From: CAIOZW01 sp049317725
Lineage (GTDB): Bacteria > Acidobacteriota > Blastocatellia > RBC074
Assembly (NCBI GenBank): GCA_049317725.1
Contig: JBMOHS010000037.1
Location: 1-25,804 of the forward strand
Length of the DNA: 25,804 nt
Reading direction: 5' to 3'
The notes under the pieces are model-generated. The model ran no database searches. It saw only the letters and a list, made by a program, of their open reading frames with translations, and had not been told where the DNA came from. This document shows, piece after piece, positions 17,944-25,804 of this stretch (position 1 is its first letter; each line of letters opens with the position of its first letter). Position numbers and translations under genes: made by a program.

Positions 17944-19398
17944 ATGGCATATACAGATTTGCGCGAATTCATCCGGGTGCTCGAGAAGAAGAAGGAGTTG
18001 AAGCGGATCTCCGCGCCGGTCTCCAGCGATCAAGAGATCACCGAGATCACCGATCGGGTCAGCAAAGCCGGGGGCCCGGCGCTGCTCTTCGAGAAGGTGG
18101 ATGGGAAGGAGATCCCAGTCCTCATCAACGCGCTCGGCAGCCGTCGCCGAATGGAGTTGGCCCTCGAGGTCGACTCCGTCGACGATGTTGCCGCGCGATT
18201 GACCGAGTGGCTCGACTTCAAGTCTCCCGAGGGCTTGCTCGAGAAGGTCAAGATGCTCCCGAAGCTCGCCGAGCTCGGCAAGTACTTCCCGCGGGAGGTC
18301 AAATCGGGTCCCTGTCAGGAGGTGGTTCTTCGCGAGGGAGAGTTTTCGCTGCTCGACTTCCCGGTCCTCAAGTGCTGGGAAGCGGATGGCGGGCGCTTCA
18401 TCACCTTCCCGATGGTCTTCACCAAGAATCCTCGCACCGGCAAGCGCAACTGCGGGATGTACCGGATGCAGGTCTATGACGAGAAGACCACCGGGATGCA
18501 CTGGCAGATCCACAAGCACGGGGCCGCTCACCAACGCGACCTCGAACGGCAGGGGTCTCCCCGGATGGAGGTTGCCGTTGCCATCGGGGCCGAGCCGATC
18601 ACCAACTTTGCTGCGACACTGCCTCTGCCAGACGATCTCGATGAGATGATCTTCGCCAGCTTCATTCGCGAGAAGCCGATCGAGATGGTCAAGTGCGTCT
18701 CGGTCGATCTCGAAGTTCCCGCTTCGGCGGAGATCGTCCTTGAAGGGTATGTCGATCCGACGGAGCGCCGGATTGAGGGCCCCTTTGGCGATCATACTGG
18801 TTTCTACACGCTCGAAGAGCCCTACCCTGTCTTTCACGTGACCACTGTCACGCACCGCAAGAACCCGATCTATCAGACGACCATCGTTGGTCGCCCTCCG
18901 ATGGAAGACTGCTACATGGGCTGGGCGATCACCCGCATCACACTCCCCGTGCTCAAGCGGCAGTTTCCCGAGATCGTCGACATGAGCTTGCCCTTCGAAG
19001 GGGTCTTTCACAACCTGATGCTGGTCTCGATCCGCAAACAGTATCCCGGTCACGCCCGCAAGATCATGAATGCCATTTGGGGGTTGGGGCAGGCGATGTT
19101 CACCAAGTGCATCATCGTCGTCGATGACGATACGGACGTCCAGAATCCGAGCGAAGTCGCCTGGAAGGTGCTCAACAACATCGACCCCGAACGGGATATC
19201 CAGTTCACGATGGGTCCGGTGGACGTCCTCGATCACGCCTCGCGCCAGATGGGGTACGGGTCGAAGATGGGAGTTGACGCGACCCGGAAGTGGAAGAACG
19301 AAGGGTTCGACCGACGCTGGCCCCGCGAGAACAACACCTCAGAAGAGGTCAAACGGCTCGTTGACGCCAAGTGGCGGAAATTGGGGCTTGACGGGTAG
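17944..19398 (+). CDS. ubiD: UbiD-family prenylated-FMN decarboxylase
   Basis: Full-length (484-residue) UbiD-family decarboxylase, which uses prenylated FMN to remove the carboxyl group from an aromatic or unsaturated acid, classically in quinone biosynthesis. Typical segments are MAYTDLREFIRVLE, GRFITFPMVFTKNP, NCGMYRMQVYD, GMHWQIHKHGAAH, AVAIGAEP, ERRIEGPFGDHTGFY and NPIYQTTIVGRPPMED. The acidic and arginine residues in the GEx/ERR region (about 268-285) match the active-site part of the family. No UbiX (prFMN synthase) is nearby. The substrate may be a menaquinone/ubiquinone intermediate or an unrelated aromatic acid. The upstream Shine-Dalgarno is weak (AGGA about 14 nt before ATG). It is convergent with the cupin gene, 24 bp away. 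Confidence 0.94.
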   Translation: MAYTDLREFIRVLEKKKELKRISAPVSSDQEITEITDRVSKAGGPALLFEKVDGKEIPVLINALGSRRRMELALEVDSVDDVAARLTEWLDFKSPEGLLEKVKMLPKLAELGKYFPREVKSGPCQEVVLREGEFSLLDFPVLKCWEADGGRFITFPMVFTKNPRTGKRNCGMYRMQVYDEKTTGMHWQIHKHGAAHQRDLERQGSPRMEVAVAIGAEPITNFAATLPLPDDLDEMIFASFIREKPIEMVKCVSVDLEVPASAEIVLEGYVDPTERRIEGPFGDHTGFYTLEEPYPVFHVTTVTHRKNPIYQTTIVGRPPMEDCYMGWAITRITLPVLKRQFPEIVDMSLPFEGVFHNLMLVSIRKQYPGHARKIMNAIWGLGQAMFTKCIIVVDDDTDVQNPSEVAWKVLNNIDPERDIQFTMGPVDVLDHASRQMGYGSKMGVDATRKWKNEGFDRRWPRENNTSEEVKRLVDAKWRKLGLDG

Positions 19399-19422
19399 CG
19401 TCCGGCCAAGGGGGGACAATCT

Positions 19423-19788
19423 CTACCGGGGGGACCGGCGCAAGTAGTCGTCGGTTCCCTCAATCCAATCCCTCCGCGGCGGGCTGAAGACATCAAATCC
19501 AGTGTAGTCCTCGATCACCACCGCCTCATGTGGAACCCACGCGGGAATCTGTACCAGCTCACCCGCTCGCAAGATCACCTCCTCGTCCCCGATCTGGAAC
19601 CGCAAACACCCTGAAATACAGTAGCTGAACTGTTCGCTCTCGTGTTCGTGCCGCGGAACGATCCCTCCCTCAGCAATGGTCAGAAACGCCAGGGTGATCT
19701 GCTCCCCATTGAAGAACTTGCGCCCAAAGAGGTCCGTCACCCGCTCTTCCGGCAGTTCGGTGACACGGTGATGCTGAATCTGGTTCAT
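19423..19788 (-). CDS. Small single-domain cupin protein
   Basis: This 121-residue beta-barrel has both cupin motifs: IVPRHEHESEQFSYCISG (His47, His49 and a Glu/Gln near 52-53 as metal ligands) and AGELVQIPAWVPHEAVV (His87). Cupins of this size are metal-dependent enzymes or ligand-binding proteins, and nothing here decides between them. ATG at 19788 has an AAAGGAG Shine-Dalgarno and its own promoter (19809-19837). It faces UbiD tail to tail; a functional link is not shown. Confidence 0.9.
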   Translation of the reverse strand: MNQIQHHRVTELPEERVTDLFGRKFFNGEQITLAFLTIAEGGIVPRHEHESEQFSYCISGCLRFQIGDEEVILRAGELVQIPAWVPHEAVVIEDYTGFDVFSPPRRDWIEGTDDYLRRSPR

Positions 19789-19808
19789 GGGAGTCTCCTT
19801 TCCGCGCC

Positions 19809-19837
19809 ACTATAGCGGGCAGGCTGTCTGCCGACAA
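19809..19837 (-). promoter_or_regulatory. Sigma70 promoter of the cupin gene with a palindrome in its spacer
   Basis: On the minus strand TTGTCG (19832-19837) and TATAGT (19809-19814) are separated by exactly 17 bp. The spacer region holds the inverted repeat GGCAG-N5-CTGCC (19818-19832), lying between the -35 and -10 boxes. A palindrome in this place is a likely repressor or MerR-like operator site. The AAAGGAG ribosome site of the cupin follows about 12 bp downstream. Confidence 0.65.
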
Positions 19838-19908
19838 GCGATTGCGCTCCTGGAGACCCGCCCTGGACGCCCCGTCTCGCGACTGGATCGAGAGTGTGCG
19901 CCCATTGC

Positions 19909-20604
19909 TCACAGCGTGTATCGAAAGATCGCGCCCGTCACTGGAATATTGCCCGGTCGTGACAACCCATCGTGCTGCATGAGCACGTAGAACTCCCCTG
20001 ACAACCGGTCGTTGAACTGCTTGATGATCCCCGTCGAAATTCGATGGCGAAACCACCCATAGTGCTGGCCATTGATCTGCCGCTGATCCGAGTGCCAGAC
20101 TTCATCGGCGACAAACGGCTTGAATTGGAAATCCCCGATGTGGGCCGGATGATCGATCTGGAGGCGGTTGCGGTAGATGTTGAAATCGGCTGTATTGGGA
20201 CGAACGCGCCGTTCGTAAAGGTTCCGGTCGGTGAAGACGAAGCTCCCCAGATTGCCCTTGAGCGTCGCGTTGAGGATCAGCCGCTCCTCGTGGATGATCC
20301 TTCCTGGATAGGGTTGGTACTCGACCCGCAGGTAGGTCGGCATGATCGTCAGGTGGGGGTTGACCTTGAAGGCATACCCGACTCCGAATCGTTCATCGAC
20401 CGGACGCTGCCAGTTTCGGCCAATTCGGACGACGCCAAAGATGACGATATCCTGCTTCCGGTTGATGTGTTTCGTTAGTTGAAGTTCATTCCAAAGCTGA
20501 TGATCTTCGCGGGGAGGTGCGGTCTGTCCCAAGACTCTGCCACCACCCGGAAGTACTGCCGCCATCCCCAGAAGGAAGCCGATTCCAAGCAAGGTTCTGA
20601 TCAT
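19909..20604 (-). CDS. DUF2490 family outer-membrane-type protein
   Basis: This 231-residue exported protein has a signal peptide (about 1-27, ending near RVLGQ). The mature part is rich in alternating aromatic/charged beta-strands (EDHQLWNELQLTKHINRK, VVRIGRNWQRPVDERFGVGYAF, TIMPTYLRVEYQPY, RIIHEERLILNATL) and ends in an aromatic-containing strand, FRYTL. These match the DUF2490 family (PF10677), predicted outer-membrane beta-barrel proteins of unknown role. ATG at 20604 overlaps the stop of the preceding membrane subunit by 4 bp (ATGA) and has GGAGG about 11 nt upstream. It is the last gene of the inorganic-carbon operon, which suggests, but does not prove, a role at the outer membrane in the same process. 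Confidence 0.83.
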   Translation of the reverse strand: MIRTLLGIGFLLGMAAVLPGGGRVLGQTAPPREDHQLWNELQLTKHINRKQDIVIFGVVRIGRNWQRPVDERFGVGYAFKVNPHLTIMPTYLRVEYQPYPGRIIHEERLILNATLKGNLGSFVFTDRNLYERRVRPNTADFNIYRNRLQIDHPAHIGDFQFKPFVADEVWHSDQRQINGQHYGWFRHRISTGIIKQFNDRLSGEFYVLMQHDGLSRPGNIPVTGAIFRYTL

Positions 20605-22103
20605 CTTCTGCTCGATCCTCCGTGAGCTGCTCCGGCCTGGGGGGCGGGTCCACCAACCTGCACCCTCTCGTGGAGGAGGTTGCTCGCCGCCCGTTCGGGA
20701 AGGTGAACGAAGATTCCCGGGAAGAGACCACCGAGAATCAGAAAGAGGATGGCCAAGGTCAACACCCAACGCTCGCGTGGCAAGGCATCCCGGATGGCCA
20801 TCGCGGCCGGTCCGGGTTGGCCCAGGAAGAGCGAGGTGAAGAGCCGCATCAAGTTGAACGCGTTGAGTGCTGTGACAATCGGCAGAATAATGCCCAACTG
20901 CGGATGCGTCTCCAGGGTGCCGTGGAGCAGCAGGTCCTCGGCGGGAAACCCGAGCGTCAGTGGCAGCCCAACCAGGGCCAGTCCGCTGATCAAAAAGAAG
21001 ACCGCCAGTCTTGGTGCCATCTTCCCCAGACCAAGGAATCCCTGACCATCGATTGGCCTGGTCAAACGTGCCTCCAAGCCCGTGTAAACGCCCGTCAGAA
21101 TCGAAGTCGCTACCACGACGACCTGCCACAGGACTAGCGCCCCGGTAATGGCGTCAGGGTGCGTGCTCTCCAATCCGACGACCAGGAAGGATGATTGGCT
21201 GATCGTCAGCAGTGCCAGCAATCGTCGTGGCTGGCGCTCACTGAGGGCGAGGATCGCCGTGTAGCCGGCAGTCAACAGACCCAGATTTCCAAGCAGCGGC
21301 AAGGCTGCCGCGGCGATCTCCGGAAAGGCAGGTACGGCCAATCTCGCAATGAGGAATGCCCCCAAATGGCTATTGAAGAGCAACGTCAATGGAATGAGAG
21401 GGCCTTGCTCGAACGATCGAGTGACCCAGGCATGGAAGGGGAAGAGCCCTTTGCGCAGAAAGACTCCTGCCATCAGACAACCGAACGCGAGATAGAGCAG
21501 GGGCGAGCTTCCGGGCCTCGCCAGTCCAAGGCTGAGCTTGGCTGACCACTGGGCCGACTCCGTTCCGAGCGCGAGCAGGACCGCGCCCAGCAGGACCAGC
21601 GCGGCACTGGTCAGCAGGATCACTCGCGCCCCCAGTGGAATCCTCACATCGGTCTCTCGATTGAAGAAGCCGGATCCAAAGAAGGGGATCAATGAGGCTC
21701 CCCAAGCAAAGGCAAAGAGCGCCAGATGGTTGGTGGCATAGGCGACCATCGTTGTCAGGGTCACGATCTGGATCCCGACCAACCACGCGGCGGTCACTTT
21801 GCGGCGGGGTGCGAGGACGACCATTCCCAGCGCCAGTCCGGTATAGAGGGGCAGGGGCAGCCCGTTGAGGGGGTCGAGGACGGCCCATTGTCCCCACCCT
21901 GGCAGTGGTTCGTGCAGCGGAACCCCACCAGCTCGCTCAACCTCGATTCCAGCCGCCACCAGTAGCAGAAACACCGCGCCCATCGCATAGGCCGTGGCGC
22001 GCCTTGCGGCCTCGGGTACGGCCATCCGGTGGGTACGGATCGTCGAGGCGATCAAGATGAGCAGGCTGACACTGACCCACGGAAACATCAACTGCTCAGA
22101 CAT
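20601..22103 (-). CDS. Additional NuoM/NuoL-like antiporter-type membrane subunit in the DAB operon
   Basis: This 500-residue polytopic membrane protein of the proton-conducting transporter family (PF00361) has hydrophobic helices throughout. The TM7-like segment keeps the conserved Lys and His (FLRKGLFPFHAWV, Lys218 and His224), and SFEQGPLIPLTLLFNSHLGAF follows the broken-helix pattern. Where complex-I subunits have a Glu in TM5 (as in W-E-L-x-L-I-P), this one reads FAWGASLIPFF, with Gly135 at the Glu position, so proton conduction may be altered. It overlaps the upstream DabB-type gene by 8 bp and the downstream DUF2490 gene by 4 bp. Classical DAB systems have one such subunit; this is an extra one. 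I leave the symbol empty. Confidence 0.85.
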   Translation of the reverse strand: MSEQLMFPWVSVSLLILIASTIRTHRMAVPEAARRATAYAMGAVFLLLVAAGIEVERAGGVPLHEPLPGWGQWAVLDPLNGLPLPLYTGLALGMVVLAPRRKVTAAWLVGIQIVTLTTMVAYATNHLALFAFAWGASLIPFFGSGFFNRETDVRIPLGARVILLTSAALVLLGAVLLALGTESAQWSAKLSLGLARPGSSPLLYLAFGCLMAGVFLRKGLFPFHAWVTRSFEQGPLIPLTLLFNSHLGAFLIARLAVPAFPEIAAAALPLLGNLGLLTAGYTAILALSERQPRRLLALLTISQSSFLVVGLESTHPDAITGALVLWQVVVVATSILTGVYTGLEARLTRPIDGQGFLGLGKMAPRLAVFFLISGLALVGLPLTLGFPAEDLLLHGTLETHPQLGIILPIVTALNAFNLMRLFTSLFLGQPGPAAMAIRDALPRERWVLTLAILFLILGGLFPGIFVHLPERAASNLLHERVQVGGPAPQAGAAHGGSSRR

Positions 22104-23556
22104 CGGCCCCCCCTATTCCACTCCCAACGCTGGTCCGTGACGGACGGATCCTGACCCGCTCTTCCAATTCTCCCTGATGAGATGTCGGACGACGGTGCCG
22201 GCCCAGCGGACCGAGCGGATAGGTGGCCCGCCTGGCTGGCCCAAAGATCGCGACCGCCAAGCGATCCTCAATGTCGCGCAGCCAACGTGAGATGCCCATC
22301 AGTGGGCCAACCACTGCCCGCTCCAGGATGACATCGTGGTAGCCACGTTCGAGCGCGAGACGGTACAGCCAGATCCGCAGCTTGAGCGGGATCATCTGTT
22401 CAAAGTATGCCCCGGTCGCCGTCGGTTCCCCGCCCGCCGCCGAGTAGCGCCGGTGATGGTCGTGAAGCATCGAAGGTGCCCGCAGAAATTGCAGGGTACG
22501 AACGACGATGTGACCCGAGAGGTGGAGCAGGGCCATCCATTCCAATCCAGCACCAATCTCCGCAAAGATCAGACCCAACTGCGCCAGGGAGGCGTAGGCG
22601 ATCGACGTCTTGGCATCCACCGTGGCCCGGCCGACCATCGTTCCGTGAATCGCCGTCAGCAGTCCGACAATGACTACGGTCACCGAGACGATCAGGGATG
22701 ACTCGATCAAGGGCTGGGCACGCAGTAACAGATACGCTCCCGCGTGCACGGAGAGTGCTCCGTAAAAGATCGCACTCGATGGCGTCGGCCCCTCCATCGC
22801 TTGGGGAAGCCATCCGGAGAAAGGGACCTGCGCGCTCTTTCCCATGGCGGCGAGCAGAAAGAGCAGCCCGACGACGGTGGCCTGTCCACCCGTCAGAAGC
22901 GAGGCACCGTCCGGCCAGGGATGGGTGAAGACCCGGTCGACCGTGGCTGCTCCCACGTAATGGTGGAGCATGGCGACTCCCGTCAGCAGGCCGATGTCGC
23001 AGACACGGTAGATCAGAAAGACGCGCAGCGCGCTTCTCACCGGATTGCTGCGCTGCTGAAAAAATCCAATCAAGAGCACCGAGGTCAGACCGACCAGCTC
23101 CCAACCAGCGATCATCAGATCGAATGAGCCAGCCAGAAAGAGCAGCAACACACCAAATCCGAAGAGGTTGAGCAGAAAGAAGAAACGTAAGTATCCTCCC
23201 TCCCGATGCATGTATCGCTGCGAGAAGGCCCCGATGACACCGACCAGGGTGACGCTCAGCGTAATCAGGGGCAGCGAAAGTCGATCGATCTGCAAGAGCA
23301 GCGGAAACCGGTAGGTGTGTACCTCGAACCAGTTGCCGATCGGCAGTCGAACGGACTGAAGGTTGTGGCTGACCATCCAGCCCGCGAGAATGACGACCAA
23401 GCCGGTGGCGAGGCTGTAGCAGCTCCCCGTCAACCGTGCGATCAACCGCTCCGAGAATCTGAGGCCGGTCAACCAGCCAACACCCAGCGTCGCGGTTGTC
23501 ACTCCCGGTAAGAGAAGAATCAATCCGATAATCAGTTCCATAAAGCTCAATGACAT
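22096..23556 (-). CDS. dabB: DabB-type NuoL-like subunit of the inorganic carbon accumulation complex
   Basis: This 486-residue inner-membrane protein is related to complex-I NuoL and carries its key residues: Glu153 in GWELVGLTSVLLIGF, Lys240 in AAMGKSAQVPFSGWLPQAMEGPTP, and Lys316 in DAKTSIAYASLAQLG. The segment ALLHLSGHIVVRTLQFLRAPS and the amphipathic tail with LERGYHDVILERAVVGPL are characteristic of DabB/MpsA-type proteins rather than NuoL itself. After about residue 356 no further membrane helix is visible. In characterised DAB systems this subunit is thought to use the proton or sodium gradient to drive DabA. It starts 40 bp after the dabA stop; ATG 23541 is an alternative start. Confidence 0.9.
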   Translation of the reverse strand: MSLSFMELIIGLILLLPGVTTATLGVGWLTGLRFSERLIARLTGSCYSLATGLVVILAGWMVSHNLQSVRLPIGNWFEVHTYRFPLLLQIDRLSLPLITLSVTLVGVIGAFSQRYMHREGGYLRFFFLLNLFGFGVLLLFLAGSFDLMIAGWELVGLTSVLLIGFFQQRSNPVRSALRVFLIYRVCDIGLLTGVAMLHHYVGAATVDRVFTHPWPDGASLLTGGQATVVGLLFLLAAMGKSAQVPFSGWLPQAMEGPTPSSAIFYGALSVHAGAYLLLRAQPLIESSLIVSVTVVIVGLLTAIHGTMVGRATVDAKTSIAYASLAQLGLIFAEIGAGLEWMALLHLSGHIVVRTLQFLRAPSMLHDHHRRYSAAGGEPTATGAYFEQMIPLKLRIWLYRLALERGYHDVILERAVVGPLMGISRWLRDIEDRLAVAIFGPARRATYPLGPLGRHRRPTSHQGELEERVRIRPSRTSVGSGIGGADV

Positions 23557-23596
23557 GCCTGCCTGAGGCCCGTTCCTGTTGTGATCTTGGGAGTGG

Positions 23597-25804
23597 CTAA
23601 CTGGCGGCTTGGCCGGTCACTCTGACGATTGGCAGATGATCCAGTTTTCCGAGAAACCAATCCGGGGAAGAGGCGACCGTGGTCAGCTCCTCCAGACGGG
23701 CCGTGAATGGTTCAAAAACACCTTGGCGGTAGACGTGGAAGGCTCCGTGATGAGGGTCGATCGTCACCACTCGGATCCAGCGATTTTCGATCAGCTCTCG
23801 AACGAGGGGACTTTGAAAGGCCGCCTGGAGCAGCTTTTCCGGGGTGCTCTCGACGATCAGCAGCAACCGCACCGGTTCGTGAATTTCGACCATCTGCCAA
23901 GGAAGTCCAGTCCGGAGATCGCTTGACTGTCCATTCATCACGCCCATCAGACCCGTGACGTTGTGCGGCAGCTTGGTTCCCGAGCCATAGCGCTCGTTGT
24001 CGACATAGGAGAAGTAATACTCAAGGTTGATGCCCGCACAGACAGGACCCGCCGCACCCAGCAACGCGGCGAGCGATCGACCTTCCTGGCCGGGGACTTC
24101 ATCGGTGGTTGGATCATAGGAGATGAGAAAGGACCGCCGATCCAGAAAGAGGCCACGGGTGAGGCTGCGCCGCCCAACAATGGCGACGGCGTTGGTCGCG
24201 TGCCCACACTCAGGGCGTGGCTCCGCGAGATGCTCCGCCCGCTCCTGAACATGGAGCAGCGCCGCCGCTGGTGTCTTGATCGCCCACGCCGACTCAAACC
24301 GCCGGGAGCGCTCCAGCGAATTCGCCGCCCGCGCTGCATCCAGGACGCGGCGGACAAAGATCAGATCGTCCAGGTGTGACGGTGGAACATCCCCCTCGTC
24401 AAAGAAGGTGATCTGATCACTTGCCGTGTCGTGGTCTCCTCCCAGAAACCAAGTCTCCTCCGAGATCTCAATTCCGATCTCGCGCAGGCGGGTACGTACC
24501 AGTGGGTTGTTAGCCATTGCCGCGAAGAGCCTCGCGTTGGGGCCCCCACGCCTTCCTCCACAGGCGCCACAGTGATACGCCGATTCGTGCGGATTGTTGA
24601 GACAGGTCGATCCGTGACCAAGAATGACCACCAACCGCGAGAATTCATTCGTCAACCCAACCGGTCGCAGCACGGCCGCGACCCGGTCCGCCTTCTCCTG
24701 AATCGAAAAGCCGACGAGCAGTTGATCGGTCAGTTCCTGGCCGTCCTCCTCTGCCCGCATCAACGTCAGCTCCGTACTCGGCGTCGGCAGAAAACGGTCT
24801 TCGAGCCACCGATACAGAACTGCCATTCGCCGCGGGGCAAGTGTGCGTCCGAGCAAGGGAAAGAGAGAAAGAAGGCCAAATCCGATGGTCCCGACCCACC
24901 CTCTCAAGAGCGTCCTGGAACCGTTGAAACTGGTCTGCAACAGGCTTGCCCAGAGGCGCCTCCGCTGTTGCCTCTTCTGGCCGACTCCCTCGTCATCGAC
25001 CGTCGGACGCTCGATGACCGCGTGCTGTGGTTTGACGACAACCGGGCAGAGCGCGACACCGTGCGGGTCGTCCAGTCCGCGATAATTGACGGCCACTCCG
25101 AAGAATCCAGCCGCCCCAAATGTCTCCACCTCTGGCTCCTGCTCCTCGATTGCGCGCCGGATCGACTCCTCCCGCTCATCGATGCAGAAGAAGATCTGTG
25201 CCTTGGGACGGACCGTGCGTTGGAATCGCGCTGGGTCGAGGCTCTTCCGATGCGTCTTCAATGGCGCGAGAACGTCCAGTTCGTGGCGTCGCTCGTACGC
25301 CAGGTGCAGAATCCGTCTTCGTTCTGTCTCGTGGAAGAGGTCGATTTCACTGGTCAGTCTCTGAAATTGACTCTCGCTCAGGGAGTTGATCTGCCCGGCA
25401 GAGAGCCCCAGCAGCTGGACAGCGTCAAACAGACGCGTGACTCTGGTCAAGTGCCCCAGATTTCCAGATGGGGAATCTTCCTGGCGGGGCTGCCTCCAGG
25501 CGGTCTCGGCCAATCCTTGGCATCCGCTCTGTTGCCAGATATTCCCAAAAGCCACCCAAGTCAACGTCAGTCGCACGGCCAGAAAGTCGGCCAAGCTCGA
25601 TCTCCACGGAGTGTGAGGTGCCAGTCCGGGATCGAGTTCGAGCTGGTGGAAGAGCCCGGCCCACCCGGGAAGGGCTCTCAACTCAGCCTCAAGGCAGCTC
25701 TCCCATTCTGCTTCAGGAATCTTGAACCTTGCCAGGATCTGGAGGATCGTTTCGAAAGCGGTCAGGTTGAGTGCCCGCTGCTTCCTGAACTCTTTGCCAA
25801 GCCC
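23597..25804 (-). CDS. dabA: DabA, carbonic-anhydrase-like subunit of the DAB inorganic carbon pump (5' partial)
   Basis: The reading frame is open to the window edge, so the start and N-terminus are missing; 735 residues are visible. The family (PF10070, formerly DUF2309) converts CO2 to bicarbonate in a one-way manner coupled to ion flow through DabB. Zn-ligand motifs are intact: FFCIDERE (visible Cys207, Asp209) and GHGSTCLNNPHESAYHCGACGG (His397, Cys412). The His-to-Cys spacing of 15 equals that of the H524/C539 ligands reported for Halothiobacillus DabA. RALPGWAGLFHQ and the FLGGDHDTASDQI region are further family landmarks. It is the first visible gene of a four-gene minus-strand operon. 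The missing part is probably about 100 residues or more. Confidence 0.95.
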   Translation of the reverse strand, partial: GLGKEFRKQRALNLTAFETILQILARFKIPEAEWESCLEAELRALPGWAGLFHQLELDPGLAPHTPWRSSLADFLAVRLTLTWVAFGNIWQQSGCQGLAETAWRQPRQEDSPSGNLGHLTRVTRLFDAVQLLGLSAGQINSLSESQFQRLTSEIDLFHETERRRILHLAYERRHELDVLAPLKTHRKSLDPARFQRTVRPKAQIFFCIDEREESIRRAIEEQEPEVETFGAAGFFGVAVNYRGLDDPHGVALCPVVVKPQHAVIERPTVDDEGVGQKRQQRRRLWASLLQTSFNGSRTLLRGWVGTIGFGLLSLFPLLGRTLAPRRMAVLYRWLEDRFLPTPSTELTLMRAEEDGQELTDQLLVGFSIQEKADRVAAVLRPVGLTNEFSRLVVILGHGSTCLNNPHESAYHCGACGGRRGGPNARLFAAMANNPLVRTRLREIGIEISEETWFLGGDHDTASDQITFFDEGDVPPSHLDDLIFVRRVLDAARAANSLERSRRFESAWAIKTPAAALLHVQERAEHLAEPRPECGHATNAVAIVGRRSLTRGLFLDRRSFLISYDPTTDEVPGQEGRSLAALLGAAGPVCAGINLEYYFSYVDNERYGSGTKLPHNVTGLMGVMNGQSSDLRTGLPWQMVEIHEPVRLLLIVESTPEKLLQAAFQSPLVRELIENRWIRVVTIDPHHGAFHVYRQGVFEPFTARLEELTTVASSPDWFLGKLDHLPIVRVTGQAAS

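Noticed and set aside
17914..19236. A 440-codon minus-strand open frame opposite UbiD
   Set aside because: Antisense to a full-length UbiD with family motifs; the His/Asp/Arg-rich product matches no family I know and arises from codon bias.
20605..21129. Upstream extension of the DUF2490 frame by about 175 codons
   Set aside because: The extension is out of frame with, and inside, the NuoM-like gene. The signal peptide and ATGA overlap fix the start at 20604.
22096..23556. Reading the two NuoL/M-like genes as part of respiratory complex I
   Set aside because: No other nuo genes are present, and the adjacent DabA with CID and HGST...CGACGG motifs plus the DabB-type C-terminus identify the inorganic carbon system instead.

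Overview
The window is a GC-rich, gene-dense bacterial chromosome segment carrying 17 protein genes that I can support. I see no rRNA, tRNA, CRISPR array, insertion sequence or phage gene. Gene content suggests a Gram-negative, partly autotrophic or CO2-concentrating bacterium: periplasmic parvulin chaperones, a lipoprotein, sigma54 regulation and an outer-membrane-type DUF2490 protein. The SurA-like protein with an internal Cys pair, and the symporter followed by a tiny two-helix membrane protein, remind me of Acidobacteriota. That placement is an impression from memory, not a computed result.

Region 1 (864-5394, all minus strand) is a signalling block read in the order sigma54 response regulator, tandem universal stress protein, split-barrel flavin/pyridoxamine-oxidase-like protein, PAS histidine kinase with a C-terminal receiver. 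The last three are joined by start/stop overlaps, so kinase, stress protein and putative flavoprotein are probably made together. Upstream (5395-6075) is a gene-free stretch rich in structure: an orphan plus-strand terminator-like hairpin, clustered TGATCA palindromes, a REP-like long inverted repeat and a terminator-like hairpin behind the next gene.

Region 2 (6076-13125) holds a membrane fatty-acid desaturase (minus), a sulfatase translationally coupled to a sodium:solute symporter (minus), and, divergently, a second symporter followed by a 66-residue membrane protein (plus). The sulfatase and symporters look like an uptake and desulfation module for a sulfated solute.

Region 3 (13139-19398, plus) has a good sigma70-type promoter, a parvulin lipoprotein, a SurA-like periplasmic chaperone, a YhaM-like OB/HD 3'-5' exoribonuclease, a MobA/MocA-like nucleotidyltransferase and a UbiD-family prFMN decarboxylase. 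A cupin with its own promoter converges on UbiD (19423-19788, minus).

Region 4 (19909-25804, minus) is the most interesting block: a DAB/Mps-type inorganic carbon accumulation operon. DabA (5' end outside the window) is followed by a DabB-type NuoL homologue, then an additional NuoM/L-type membrane protein that has lost the usual TM5 glutamate, then a DUF2490 protein. The last three genes overlap end to end. The characterised systems have two subunits, so the extra antiporter-like subunit and the outer-membrane-type partner are the best candidates here for something not well described.
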